Shown: positions 34,901-45,000 of the stretch, piece by piece | Layout: each line of letters begins with the position of its first letter | Numbering within the stretch: the stretch's first letter is position 1 | Position numbers and translations under genes: made by a program | Assembly (NCBI GenBank): GCA_963665155.2 | Contig: CAXXFI010000001.1 | Span: 682,001-746,000, forward strand | Source of the DNA: UBA1141 sp963665155 | GTDB taxonomy: Bacteria; Chloroflexota; Dehalococcoidia; Lucifugimonadales; UBA3495 | Reading direction: 5' to 3' | DNA: 64,000 nt | The notes under the pieces: model-generated | What the model was told of the DNA's origin: nothing | What the model saw: the letters and a program-made list of their open reading frames with translations, nothing else | Databases searched by the model: none

Positions 34901-36013
34901 ATGACGACGGCAACACAGACGACTGGAACTGGGACGACGGCGACGGCGGAGAGCGAGCTCAGGGCTGCTGCCAGACGGCGCGGGCTCACCATGATGGAGC
35001 TTGCGGTGAAGATGGGCGTGAGCGCGGGCTACCTGTCGCAGATTGCGAACGGTGGCAGGCCGTGGACTCCGAAGATGCGCGAGAAGGTCGCGGCGGTCTT
35101 GGGAGAGGTCCCCGGTCAGGGGACCGTCTACCGCCAGGGCGGCGTCGTGACCGGGGAGAGCAGCTTCATCAGGGAGCGCGCCCGCACCCTGGGCATGACC
35201 ATGCATGACCTGGCCGACCGCGTTGGCGTGTCCTACAGCTACATGACGCAGGTGGCCCGGGGCCGTCAGAGCATGGGCGTCAAGGTCCAAGTCAGGGTCG
35301 AGTCGGCGTTGCGCGGTCCGGCGAAGATCGTGCCCGCCAAGTGCGCCAACCGCCAGGGCGTCGTCGTGGCCGCGGAGAGCAGCTACATCCGGGAGCGGGC
35401 CAGGGAGTTGGGCATGAGCCTGCGGGACCTAGCCGACCGCGTGGGCGTCTCCTACAGCTACATGTCAATGGTGGCGCGGGGTCATAGCAACATGGGCGTG
35501 AAGGTCCAGGCCAGGATGGAGTCGGCGCTGGAGGCTCCGGCCAAGGTCGCTCCCGCGCAGCCCGCCTGCATCGACCGGGAGGCCGTGTGGGACCGGATGA
35601 ACGCCCACGGCTTCAGCCAGAACGAGGTCGCACGGCGCGCCGGCATCAGCTCCTCCAATCTCTCCCAGATCATGAACGGCAGGAACAACCCGTCACCGGA
35701 CGTTCTGAAGAGGCTGCACGGTGTCCTGTTCCAGCCGACGAAGGCGGAGCGGGTCATGCCCGCCGAGGTGAAGGTGCTGGGCTGGCGGAAGGGCGAGCGG
35801 AGCGGGATGGTGGTGCGCGGCGCCGGTGGGCCCGGGCGCGGCGCCAAGTCCGGCGGCGGCGCCGTCAGAGTCGGCGGCCGGGTGCCCTGGGGCGCGAAGG
35901 CGGAGTTCGCCTACCGCGCGGGGTACGACGGCATGGGCCGGGTCTCGGTGACCCACGTCGTCGAGCGGGGCTACTCCGCCATGCTGAAGCAGCCGGAGCT
36001 GGCTGCCGCCTAG
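34901..36013 (+). CDS. Regulator with four tandem XRE-type HTH domains
   Basis: 370 residues from the ATG at 34901 (AAAAGGAGG five bases upstream). Four Cro/C1-type helix-turn-helix units are visible: GLTMMELAVKMGVSAGYLSQ near residue 27, GMTMHDLADRVGVSYSYMTQ near 98, GMSLRDLADRVGVSYSYMSM near 173 and GFSQNEVARRAGISSSNLSQ near 238. Units two and three are close duplicates, including their flanks (SSFIRERAR and SSYIRERAR). The last 100 residues are Gly-rich and end in a small domain I do not recognise. Single XRE domains usually dimerise on palindromes; four in one chain suggest binding to repeated sites. A strong terminator follows. Confidence 0.85.
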   Translation: MTTATQTTGTGTTATAESELRAAARRRGLTMMELAVKMGVSAGYLSQIANGGRPWTPKMREKVAAVLGEVPGQGTVYRQGGVVTGESSFIRERARTLGMTMHDLADRVGVSYSYMTQVARGRQSMGVKVQVRVESALRGPAKIVPAKCANRQGVVVAAESSYIRERARELGMSLRDLADRVGVSYSYMSMVARGHSNMGVKVQARMESALEAPAKVAPAQPACIDREAVWDRMNAHGFSQNEVARRAGISSSNLSQIMNGRNNPSPDVLKRLHGVLFQPTKAERVMPAEVKVLGWRKGERSGMVVRGAGGPGRGAKSGGGAVRVGGRVPWGAKAEFAYRAGYDGMGRVSVTHVVERGYSAMLKQPELAAA

Positions 36014-36021
36014 AGACTCGG

Positions 36022-36052
36022 GGGAAGGACACCGCGATTCGGTGTCCTTCCC
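36022..36052 (+). terminator. Strong hairpin after the four-HTH gene
   Basis: GGGAAGGACACCG and CGGTGTCCTTCCC are exact complements around a short loop, nine bases after the stop codon. The T-run is short but the stem is very stable. Confidence 0.85.
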
Positions 36053-36520
36053 TCGGCGCGCCAATGTATGCTGGCTTTTTTGTTGCCCGAAGCGATTACA
36101 GAAAACAGATGCACCGGGGTAGCGGAATCAACGGATGCGACCCGGACAGTGCGTCAAAGCCTGTTGGATGATGCACGACATGACACAGCCCACGGGCTCA
36201 CGTCACTCAGAATCAGATGTGGGCCGGTTCAAGCGTAAACCAATGCAGCAGGCCCGGGCGAGCCAAGACGACGCGTCTAAACTAAAGCCAAGGTGAAATG
36301 TACATATCGCTAGACCGTAATGTCGGTCCCCACACAGTTGGGGCCCAGAGGCGATATGAGGTGACGTGTAGTCCTTTCGGCAGTCTTCAAGACCCCCGAA
36401 ATGCACATCCCACCTTGGTATTGGTTTAGGAACGATCTATAGCATTTGTTATACCCAGATTGACATGCACGCGGGTGAACCTTAGAATTGGACACAAGAG
36501 CATCCTCGGAGAGCAGAGCA
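36053..36520. other. AT-richer boundary region upstream of the defence operon
   Basis: Base composition drops sharply from the GC-rich element. No gene is convincing here. It includes a small inverted-repeat element (separate entry) and must contain the promoter of the helicase gene. Confidence 0.45.
36288..36418. repeat. Small inverted-repeat element (MITE-like), 131 bases
   Basis: CCAAGGTGAAATGTACAT at 36288 and ATGCACATCCCACCTTGG at 36401 are imperfect reverse complements (15 of 18 positions) at the two ends of a 131-base non-coding segment. It resembles a miniature element or a structured RNA or attachment site. No duplicated target was evident. Confidence 0.5.
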
Positions 36521-39500
36521 ATGTCATACGTCACCCCGATTGATCCGCCACTCGACTACCCCGAACGGGTAAAGAGTGTCCGAGACCTCAAGGGGTTGAC
36601 TCAGACACAACTCGCCGAACTCATCGGCGTGTCTTTCGCCTCTGTCAATCGTTGGGAGAACGGAAAATCCCGCCCCAACAGCCTGTCGTGGAGGCGCATT
36701 CTGGAAATTGAAAGCTCGATAGCCGGGGATGATGGAGACACGCTTCCTATTGTTGCCGAAGGACTGTCCACACTCCAGGACCTGGACTTCTCTGCCAACC
36801 CGGACGCTGTTTGGGCTCTTGCAGAAGCCCATCGTCTCTCCTATGGGCATCTCTTCAATCCGGCGTTCGCAAGCGAAACATCTCTGATCGACCCGCTGCC
36901 CCATCAACGGCTGGCCGTGTACGAGCACATGCTTCGGCAATCGCCTCTCCGATTCTTGTTGGCCGATGACGCCGGGGCCGGCAAGACGATCATGACCGGG
37001 CTCTATGTGCGGGAGATGCTCGCCCGCCGACTGATCCGCCGTGTTCTCATAGTTCCACCAGCTGGTCTGGTGGGCAATTGGGAGCGGGAAATGTGGAACC
37101 TGTTCCATTTGCAATTCCGAGTCGTTAGCAGCACTGATGCCCGTCTGGGCAATCCGTTCTTTGGCCCAGAGAGTGACATGGTCATTGTCAGCGTCGATAC
37201 CCTGGCCGGGGAACGAATGTTTAACCACATCGGTAATGAAACGACAGAAGCATATGATCTTGTCGTTTTCGACGAGGCTCACAAACTGGCGGCAGACCGC
37301 CAGCCTGATTTCAGAGTACGCAAGACTGACCGCTACCGGCTGGCGGAAGCGATAGCAGGGGCGGGTGCAGACAGCGAACGCTGGGCGCTTTCCTGGACGG
37401 CTCAACACCTCCTGCTGCTTACCGCAACACCACATATGGGAAAGGATTTCCCTTACTACTTCTTGTGGCGTCTGCTGCTTCCGGACGCACTCTCGACCTA
37501 CGATGCTTTCACCAGGTTCCCGGACGAATCGAGAGAACGGTACTTCATCCGCCGGACCAAAGAAGAGATGGTCCGCTTCGATGGTTCTCCGCTCTACCCG
37601 AAGAGAAGATGCGACACGTTGAGCTACGAATTGACCAAGGGTCCGCAAGGCGAACAGGAGCTATATGACGAAACTACGGACTATATCAGGAGCTACTACA
37701 ACCGGGCTCGCCTGTTGAACCGGTCTGCCGCCAGGCTGGCAATGAGCGTGTTTCAACGACGCTTGGTCAGCTCTACCTACGCCCTGATGCGGTCGTTTGA
37801 ACGTCGAATGGAAAAGCTTGCGGATTTGATTGAGCGCATTCGAGACGGGAGCCTCAGCGAAGAAGAACTGACACGGCAGCAAAGACAGCTAGACGACATT
37901 GACGACGTGTTCGAGACCCAAACCGCCGACGAACAATCCACAGATGAAGGGGACATCGAGCCGTCAGAGGAATACGAGGACAGGGCTCTGGCCGGAGCTG
38001 TCGGGGTTAGCCTTGCCGAGTTGGAGGGCGAGCGCCGCAAGGTCGAAGGCCTGCTGAGCAAAGCACGAAGTCTTTATGCTCAAGGTGAGGAGTCGAAATT
38101 CGAGAAACTGCGCGAAGTCTTACGAGACCCAGAGTACGCCGGCGAGAAGTTCATCGTATTCACGGAGCACCGTGATACCGCCCATTTTCTAATCCGCAGG
38201 CTTGAGGGCTTGGGGTTCACCGGCCAGATAGCCTCGATACACGGTGGATTGCCCTATCGGGAACGTGAACGGCAAGTCGAGTTCTTCAGGAGGCCAGCTT
38301 CTGAAGGGGGAGCCGACTTCCTGGTGGCGACCGACGCTGCGGGAGAGGGCATCAACCTCCAGTTCTGCTGGCTGATGGTGAACTACGACATCCCCTGGAA
38401 TCCGGCGCGTCTGGAGCAGCGAATGGGCCGCATTCACCGCTACGGCCAGTCTCACGACCCGGTGGTGATCGTCAACCTCGTTGCTGCTTCCACCCGCGAG
38501 GGACGCGTCCTCAGGACTCTGCTGGATAAGCTTGAAGCGATTCGCAGACAGCTCAACTCGGATAAGGTGTTCGATGTCATCGGCCGCTTGTTTCAGGACA
38601 TATCGATAAAGGACTACCTTGAGCAGGCCCTCGCTGACGAAGAACCAGACGCGGCGGTTGCGCGCTTGGAGGGGACTCTTACCGAAGGCCAGGTTAAGGC
38701 TATCCAGGACAGGGAACGAGTCCTCTTCGGACCAGGCGGCGACGTCAAGCGAGAACTCGTCGAGCTCAACGCCAAGGTTGACCAGGAAGGCTATAGGCGG
38801 GTGCTTCCTGGCTACGTTCGCCGCTTTGTCGAGAAGGCTGCGCCGTTGCTCGACCTTCGGATAGAGGGAGACCTGGAAACCAAGTTTCGTCTGGTTCCCA
38901 CACAACCCCGCGCACTGGACCCCCTGTTGTCTGCCCTCGAAGCGCATGCGGAGGGGACGCGGGACCGATTGACGGTGTACAAGCCGGACCCCGATGGCGA
39001 GAGCGTCTGGGTGCATCCTGGGGAGCCTATATTCGACCGAATCTCAGCCTCCGTGGTGGGGCGTTTCCGGCGCGATGGAATGAAAGGATCGGTTTTCGTC
39101 GATCCGTATTCAACTGAGCCATACCTGTTTCACATCGCCCTAATCACCGTAGAACAGGTGCAGGACGAAGGAGAGCTCCAGAACGCCGCCCTCCAGTCTG
39201 AGCCACATCAGGGCGCCGCACCGAGGGTCAGGCTGCGGGACTCGAAGCTGGTCGGTCTTCGACAGACGAGCGCTGGCTCCATAGAGGAGTGGCCGGTCGA
39301 ACATTTGCTTCTCCTCAGAGGGGCAAGGAACTTCGCTCCGGGCGGAGAGCCCCTCGCCGCTATGGCAAGAAACCTGGTCACGGAGGCCGAAGGATTCGCC
39401 AAAGATGATGTGGTCGGTAGTCTGGTGCAGCGCCATCGACAACAACTCCTCCAGACCATGTCGGAGCGCCTGGAGTTCGTGGCCCGCGGATTCGACTATC

Positions 39501-40156
39501 AGGCGGCTGAGCTGGCGGCGGCCCGGTCTCGTTTCAACGAACGAGTCCAGGCAGGCGACCAGCGCACAGCGGATGAGCTCTCCAAGGTGAGAGAGCGGCA
39601 GCGCAGCTTGACCGCAATTCGCATAAACCGCCTCGATAGAATTCAGAACGAGCCGGACAACATCAGGCCCGGCGAGGTCGAGTTTCTTGTCCATGCCCTC
39701 GTTGTACCCTCTCAGGACAGCGAGGAGCTGGAGCGCTGCGACGCTGAAGTGGAGTCCATTGCCGTCGGGGTCGCCGCCGCATACGAGGAACGCTTCAATG
39801 CCGAGGTGAAGGACGTTTCGCACCCAGAGCTAGCGCGCCGCGCCGGACTGACTGACTGGCCCGGTTTTGACCTGCTCTCCCTTCGCCCCAAAACTCCAAG
39901 CGAACCTGCCCAAGAGGTGGCGATCGAGGTGAAGGGCCGCAGAGGGTATGGCGCCATCGAGTTGAGCGACAACGAATGGGCAAAGGCCTGCAACCTGCGC
40001 AACAAATACTGGCTCTACGTCGTCTTCGACTGCGCCACTCCCCAGCCGCGTCTGGTGAGGGTGCGCGACCCGTTCGGCAAGCTCTTGGTCAAGAGCAGCG
40101 AGTCCTACGCCTACACGATCACTCCGAAGGCGCTGGAGGAGGTCGCAGAAGTATGA
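36521..40156 (+). CDS. SNF2-type helicase with N-terminal HTH and C-terminal DUF3883-like domain
   Basis: 1211 residues from the ATG at 36521, preferred over the TTG at 36488 because GGAG lies nine bases upstream. An XRE-type HTH (KGLTQTQLAELIGVSFASVN) fills about residues 25-45. The helicase core follows: Q-like LPHQRLAVYEHML, Walker A DDAGAGKT near 150, DEAH in VVFDEAHKLA near 250, TATPHMGKDFPYYFLW near 305, and the C-terminal lobe ATDAAGEGIN to MGRIHRYGQ near 605-650. The final 80 residues (EVAIEVKGRRGYGAIEL, NEWAKACNLRNKYWLYVV) are DUF3883-like, a nuclease-fold relative. The gene is the first of an ATGA-coupled defence-type operon and is intact. Confidence 0.88.
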   Translation: MSYVTPIDPPLDYPERVKSVRDLKGLTQTQLAELIGVSFASVNRWENGKSRPNSLSWRRILEIESSIAGDDGDTLPIVAEGLSTLQDLDFSANPDAVWALAEAHRLSYGHLFNPAFASETSLIDPLPHQRLAVYEHMLRQSPLRFLLADDAGAGKTIMTGLYVREMLARRLIRRVLIVPPAGLVGNWEREMWNLFHLQFRVVSSTDARLGNPFFGPESDMVIVSVDTLAGERMFNHIGNETTEAYDLVVFDEAHKLAADRQPDFRVRKTDRYRLAEAIAGAGADSERWALSWTAQHLLLLTATPHMGKDFPYYFLWRLLLPDALSTYDAFTRFPDESRERYFIRRTKEEMVRFDGSPLYPKRRCDTLSYELTKGPQGEQELYDETTDYIRSYYNRARLLNRSAARLAMSVFQRRLVSSTYALMRSFERRMEKLADLIERIRDGSLSEEELTRQQRQLDDIDDVFETQTADEQSTDEGDIEPSEEYEDRALAGAVGVSLAELEGERRKVEGLLSKARSLYAQGEESKFEKLREVLRDPEYAGEKFIVFTEHRDTAHFLIRRLEGLGFTGQIASIHGGLPYRERERQVEFFRRPASEGGADFLVATDAAGEGINLQFCWLMVNYDIPWNPARLEQRMGRIHRYGQSHDPVVIVNLVAASTREGRVLRTLLDKLEAIRRQLNSDKVFDVIGRLFQDISIKDYLEQALADEEPDAAVARLEGTLTEGQVKAIQDRERVLFGPGGDVKRELVELNAKVDQEGYRRVLPGYVRRFVEKAAPLLDLRIEGDLETKFRLVPTQPRALDPLLSALEAHAEGTRDRLTVYKPDPDGESVWVHPGEPIFDRISASVVGRFRRDGMKGSVFVDPYSTEPYLFHIALITVEQVQDEGELQNAALQSEPHQGAAPRVRLRDSKLVGLRQTSAGSIEEWPVEHLLLLRGARNFAPGGEPLAAMARNLVTEAEGFAKDDVVGSLVQRHRQQLLQTMSERLEFVARGFDYQAAELAAARSRFNERVQAGDQRTADELSKVRERQRSLTAIRINRLDRIQNEPDNIRPGEVEFLVHALVVPSQDSEELERCDAEVESIAVGVAAAYEERFNAEVKDVSHPELARRAGLTDWPGFDLLSLRPKTPSEPAQEVAIEVKGRRGYGAIELSDNEWAKACNLRNKYWLYVVFDCATPQPRLVRVRDPFGKLLVKSSESYAYTITPKALEEVAEV

Positions 40157-40672
40157 CAGCCTCCAAGAGGATACTGATCATTGCCGGACCGAACGGCGCA
40201 GGGAAGACCGTTTTTGCTACGGAGTTCTTACCGAACGAGGCCAATTGCCTTCATAAACGCGGACCTCATAGCCGCCGGCCTGAGTCCATTTCGACCCGAC
40301 CTGGCCGGAGTTCGGGCAGGCAGGCTGATGTCGAACATGATTCATGAATATGCGAGCAAAGGCGAGAGCTTCGCTTTCGAGACGACACTGAGCGGACGGA
40401 GCTATGTTCGCTTGATACCTCGCTGGCGGGAACAGGGCTACTGGATAAAGCTGTTCTTCCTGCGACTACCGACCCCGGAAATAGCCATCGCCCGTGTTAG
40501 GCAGCGAGTGTTGCAGGGTGGACATGATGTGCCAGAACAGATCGTTCGCCGTCGCTTCCAAGCTGGATTGCGCAATTTCGAGTCCATCTACCGGGACCTG
40601 GTGGATGAGTGGGTGGTATACGACAACCGGGGGGATACCCCCATTTTATTGGCGGAGGGCAGTCAGCTATGA
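40153..40672 (+). pseudogene. Zeta-toxin-like P-loop kinase with one frameshift
   Basis: The ATG at 40153 overlaps the helicase stop (ATGA). The first frame gives ILIIAGPNGAGKTVFATEFL, a Walker A of the zeta-toxin/AAA_33 group, up to about 40247. The second frame continues with FINADLIAAGLSPFRPD, SFAFETTLSGRSYVRLI and FLRLPTPEIAIARVRQRV, the classic zeta motifs, to 40672. Removing one C at about 40248-40250 (TGCCTTC) joins them into about 172 residues. Zeta toxins phosphorylate UDP-N-acetylglucosamine, though many chromosomal relatives are uncharacterised. The shift means it is inactive, or the base is an assembly error. Confidence 0.75.
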
Positions 40673-40884
40673 CTACGAGGAAACAGCAGAATCAAGAACA
40701 GGCTGAGCAATCGCGAGCTGTGGATCTCGTTGGCGCAGAGGCGGCCCTCCGCAGGGCCGTAGAACGCTCGCGTCGCCGGGCCATGGAGAGCATAGGCGCA
40801 GTGGCTGCGTTCAGAGACGGGAAAGTGGTCTGGGAGCGGGCCGATGGGACATTCACTGACGAGATTGAAGATGCCCGCAAGTAG
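40669..40884 (+). CDS. Small partner protein, possible antitoxin to the zeta-like kinase
   Basis: 71 residues from the ATG at 40669, which overlaps the kinase stop by ATGA. The sequence is highly charged and helical (EAALRRAVERSRRRAMES), ending in AFRDGKVVWERADGTFTDEIEDARK. I recognise no named antitoxin family. Small genes translationally coupled to zeta-like kinases are commonly their antitoxins; here that is inferred from the pairing. Confidence 0.55.
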   Translation: MTTRKQQNQEQAEQSRAVDLVGAEAALRRAVERSRRRAMESIGAVAAFRDGKVVWERADGTFTDEIEDARK

Positions 40885-41006
40885 CCTGAAGAAAGGCGGA
40901 GGCCAATGGGAGCAATGCCCAACCGTCGCCATACGGAACCCAGCCGAAACGCACAGGTCCGGGGAGAACTCTTTCTCGTGGCAACCTGAGCAGAGGGAGC
41001 ACTGAA

Positions 41007-42035
41007 TTGGTTGAGTTCATGGCAAGAGTTCTCGGAATCAACAAACTCCTAGACTACACCGCCAGCGGAGTAGGGGCCATCGCTGGCCCGATACTGGCCA
41101 ACTGGAAGGCATCCAGAGAAGGGAAGGCCAAACTTACAGCCGCTCGGGCTGATGCGGAAGCGCGTCTCATCGAAGCGCAGTCAGAGGGGACTTCCTTGGT
41201 GATCATTGCCGAGGCGCAGGCTAAAGCTCGGCAAACTATGGACGCGACGATTGAAGCGGAGCATGGAGTGGTCGAGATTACTCGGGGCGACATCACCCAG
41301 TCAATTGAGTTTCAAGGGCGGAAACGCATGGCAAATGCCAGTTCCATTGTAGACGGCGCAGCGGAGGAGCTTGGCGATAAGGAAGTCCCCAATCATGAGC
41401 CGGACCCGGACTGGACTGCCCGCTTCTTCGACTATGCGCAGGACATTTCGTCTGAGGACATGCAGAGGATTTGGGCAAAAATCCTCGCTGGCGAAGTGGA
41501 AAGCCCGGGGAGGACTTCACTCCGCACACTAGACACTTTGCGAAACATGACCAAAAGAGACACAGAGATGTTCAGTGACCCCTGCCCCTTCATCATGGGA
41601 GATGGCTTTGTGTTCTATGACGATTCAGTGAAAAACTTTGGTCCCTTCGGTCTCAGTAACCTACTTCATCTCGTAGATTGCAACCTTTTGAATTCCAAGC
41701 GGTCTCTACAAGCTATCTGGCAATGGGGAGAGGGAAATTATATCGTATTGGACTATCAGAACGGTGCCCTGAGGGTCACAAGCAATAGTAGACCTAGCGG
41801 AACGTTGAGAATCCCTGCTTTTAGGCTTACCACTTCAGGCAGAGAGCTAGGCGGTTTGAATCCACGATCACCGAATATGGATTATCTACGGGCCTTCTCG
41901 CAGTTTCTCAAATCAATAGACTGCCGGTTGGACTATCTCGATGGCGTCGTGCAATTAGGGGACGGAACAATTAGCTACGCCCGCAGTATCCCCATTGAGC
42001 CAAAACCTGACCAAGGGGACGGAGGAACGCCATGA
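41007..42035 (+). CDS. DUF2806 family protein
   Basis: 342 residues from a TTG at 41007 (GAGGGAG about eight bases upstream); the ATG at 41019 is an alternative. Family-typical features are the N-terminal hydrophobic/helical segment (ASGVGAIAGPILANWKASREG), a charged helix region, the conserved DPDWTARFFDYAQDISSEDM then RIWAKILAGEVESPGRTSLRTL, and a C-terminal domain with small beta strands. The stop overlaps the methylase ATG (ATGA). DUF2806 proteins are often found in defence islands; their function is unknown. A possible membrane-associated N-terminus suggests an effector or sensor, which is inference. Confidence 0.8.
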   Translation: MVEFMARVLGINKLLDYTASGVGAIAGPILANWKASREGKAKLTAARADAEARLIEAQSEGTSLVIIAEAQAKARQTMDATIEAEHGVVEITRGDITQSIEFQGRKRMANASSIVDGAAEELGDKEVPNHEPDPDWTARFFDYAQDISSEDMQRIWAKILAGEVESPGRTSLRTLDTLRNMTKRDTEMFSDPCPFIMGDGFVFYDDSVKNFGPFGLSNLLHLVDCNLLNSKRSLQAIWQWGEGNYIVLDYQNGALRVTSNSRPSGTLRIPAFRLTTSGRELGGLNPRSPNMDYLRAFSQFLKSIDCRLDYLDGVVQLGDGTISYARSIPIEPKPDQGDGGTP

Positions 42036-45000
42036 CCACCAACAACCCCAAGCGCCTTATTGAGGTGGCATTTCCGCTGAAGCAGGTGTCGCTGGACTCG
42101 GTGCACGAGAAGAACGTGCGGCATGGGCACATCTCCACTCTGCACATTTGGCCGGCACGGCGGCCCTTGGCGGCATCCCGGGCCGCTCTGATTGCCACGC
42201 TGCTACCGGACCCGGGCGACGCCGAGGAGCGCAAGAACATCCTGGAGCGTATGGCGGGCCGGGTCACCAAGAAAATTGAACGCAAGCGCATCAACGGCCG
42301 CATCGTCGAGAAGGTGAAGGAGGAGACGGCGGGGGGCATACTGCATTGGGGCCGTGAGAACGGCTCGGACCTGGAGTGGTTCCGCGGCAAAATCCGTGAC
42401 GCCTACGGCGGACGTGCACCGAGGGTGCTGGACCCCTTCGCCGGTGGCGGCGCCATCCCTCTGGAAGCGATGCGTCTGGGTTGCCTGGTTCATCCTCAAG
42501 CGCACCCTCGAATACCCGCAGAAGCTGGCGGGCCAGACCCGCCCATTGCCTGAATTCGTCCTAGCAGACCGGGAGTTCATGGAGGCGTTCCTGAAGGCGA
42601 ACGGGTACACGGGGGCCGGTTTGCGGACAGCTCTCGAACGGCTCGGTCACGGCAACGGCGGCGGGACCCAGCTTCAAGCGATGCCACATGATGCCCCGGT
42701 AGCCAAGGCGGACCTGGCCTGGCACGTGCGGGCCTGGGGCCGGTGGGTGTTGGCCCGCGCCCGCCGGGAGTTGGCTTCCTTCTATCCTACCTATGCCGAC
42801 TTCGAGTCGCTGGAGCCGGGGACGCAGTACGATCCTTGCCCAATGCGGATGCTAGAGCTGGACGAAAACGGGGTTGCGCAGATCGACCCGTTGAACACCG
42901 ATTTCGACGCCGCCTACCTCAACGACCCAAGGAACCCGCGTTGGATCGCCAAGCCCACGGTGGCCTACCTCTGGGCGCGCACCGTCTCTTGCAAGCAGTG
43001 CCGGGCCACACTGCCCTTGCTGAAGACCCGCTGGCTGTGCAAGAAGGACAACAAGCGCGTCCTCCTGACGATGGAGCCAAAGGCAGACCACACGGGCGTA
43101 GTCTTCGGGGTGCAGCCCGATGTGCCCCAGAACGGCGGCAACGCGGCGCAGCGGCGGGAACACGACAGACGCACTGGGGCCGGAACCATGTCCCGGACCG
43201 GCGCAACTTGCCCAAGCTGCGGCGCTATTATGACCATGGGAGACATTCGTTTTGAAGGACAGGCCGGACGTCTGGGCGCGATGATGACCGCCGTAGTGGT
43301 GGACGGCGTCAAGGGCAAGGAGTACCGCCTGCCTACGAACCATGAAATCGAAGTCGCCGAAGTGACGGAGGAGCGGCTTCGGTTCCTCTACGCGGACATC
43401 CCCTTTGGATTGCCGGAAGAGCCATTGCCGAGTAAGGAGGCTCTGGGCTTCCGTGTCCCGCTGTACGGCTTCGACACATGGCGCAAGCTGTTCACCAATC
43501 GGCAGCTATTGGCGCTGGGGGCATTTGTTCGCTCTGTTCGGGAGTTGCCGGAGCAACTCACCGATTACCCGAAGGACTGGAAGGAATCTGTCAACGCCAT
43601 GTGCTTGCCCATCATCAGCCGAATGGCTGACCGTGGCAGCACCTTGGCGACATGGACCAATGACCGAGAGACCATCAGGAGTACGTTTGCTCGATTCGCC
43701 TTGCCTATCACGTGGGACTTCTCCGAGTCCGCCCCGCTTTCAGATACGACGGGCGGTTTTGTGCAATCCGTCGATTGGATGTTCTAAGGTATGCGACCAT
43801 CTGCAACGGAGTGTGGCGTCAGCGGCGAGGGGCGAAAGTCTCTGTGCCTCGGCAATCGCTTGTCCAGAACGGGGAATCGACCTTATCGTAACTGACCCTC
43901 CCTACTACGATGCGATCCCCTATTCAGACCTAATGGATTTCTTCTACGTTTGGCTGAAGAGGTCGGTTCCGGGTCTGTCGCCTCAGATCGAAGCTGTGTT
44001 CTCCAATTCCCTGGGGCCAAAGTGGGACCATGACGGCAATGATGGCGAACTCATTGACGACGCTAGCCGGTTTGGGGGAGATCAAAGGCTGTCTAAGCAG
44101 AACTATGAAGATGGCATGGCCAGATCGTTTCAAGCTTGCCATGCCGCGCTGGGGACTGAAGGGCGGCTCGTGGTCGTCTTCGCCAACAAGCAGCCCGATG
44201 CGTGGGAGACACTAGTTGGAGCCCTGATACGCGCCGGTTTTGTTGTTGACGGCTCTTGGCCTATCCAGACTGAGATGGGCAACCGCAACCGCGCTATTGC
44301 GTCCGCCGCCCTCGCTTCATCCTTCTGGCTGGTCTGCCGGAAGCGGCCTCCGGGCCGTCCGGGCTGGGACAACACCGTCTTGGGCGAGATGCAGGAAAAC
44401 ATCACGCAGAAGCTCCGGGACTTCTGGGACGCGGGGATTCGCGGCCCCGACTTCGTTTGGGCGGCCACCGGTCCAGCGCTGGAAGCCTTCAGCAAGCACC
44501 CAGCCGTCAAGAAGGCCAACGCCTCCGACGAGTTGATGACCGTCTCCGAGTTCCTGCGGGAGGTGCGGCGGCTGGTCGTTGGTTTCGTCGTCGGCCGTGT
44601 GTTGACCGAAGACGGCGAGGAGTCGGTGACAGGCTTAGATGACGTGACCACCTACTACCTTCTGCACCGCCATGACTTCGGCTTGCAGGATGCGCCAGTG
44701 GGCGGCTGCATCCTCTACGCTCTGTCGTGCAACCTCTCGGACTCGGCGCTGGTGAACCAGCACGACCTCCTGGCGCAGTCGGGCAAGGGGGCAGCGACGG
44801 ATGATCTTGAAGACGGTCCGTCCGAGGACGAGGATGAGGGAGAGAGCGGGGGAGGCGCCAAGGTGAAGCTCAAGCCGTGGAACCAGCGGCGAGGAAAGAA
44901 CCTTGGCCTGGAGGCGTCGGGCGGGAAGCCAGTCCCGCTCATCGACCAAGTGCATAAGCTGATGCACCTCTGGCGGGCAGGCGACCAGGCCAGGGTTAAT

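Larger units (their letters stand above)
24437..36060. mobile_element. GC-rich integrative element with stripped conjugation-like operon
   Basis: The left boundary is inferred from the broken VOC gene next to the integrase. The segment to about 36060 is visibly more GC-rich than both flanks and carries an integrase, T4SS-like membrane proteins, exported proteins and two DNA-binding regulators. No relaxase, coupling protein or complete VirB4 was found, so it is probably immobile on its own. The right end is uncertain: no VOC C-terminus is found, and the element may extend through the defence operon to about 49911. Confidence 0.55.
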
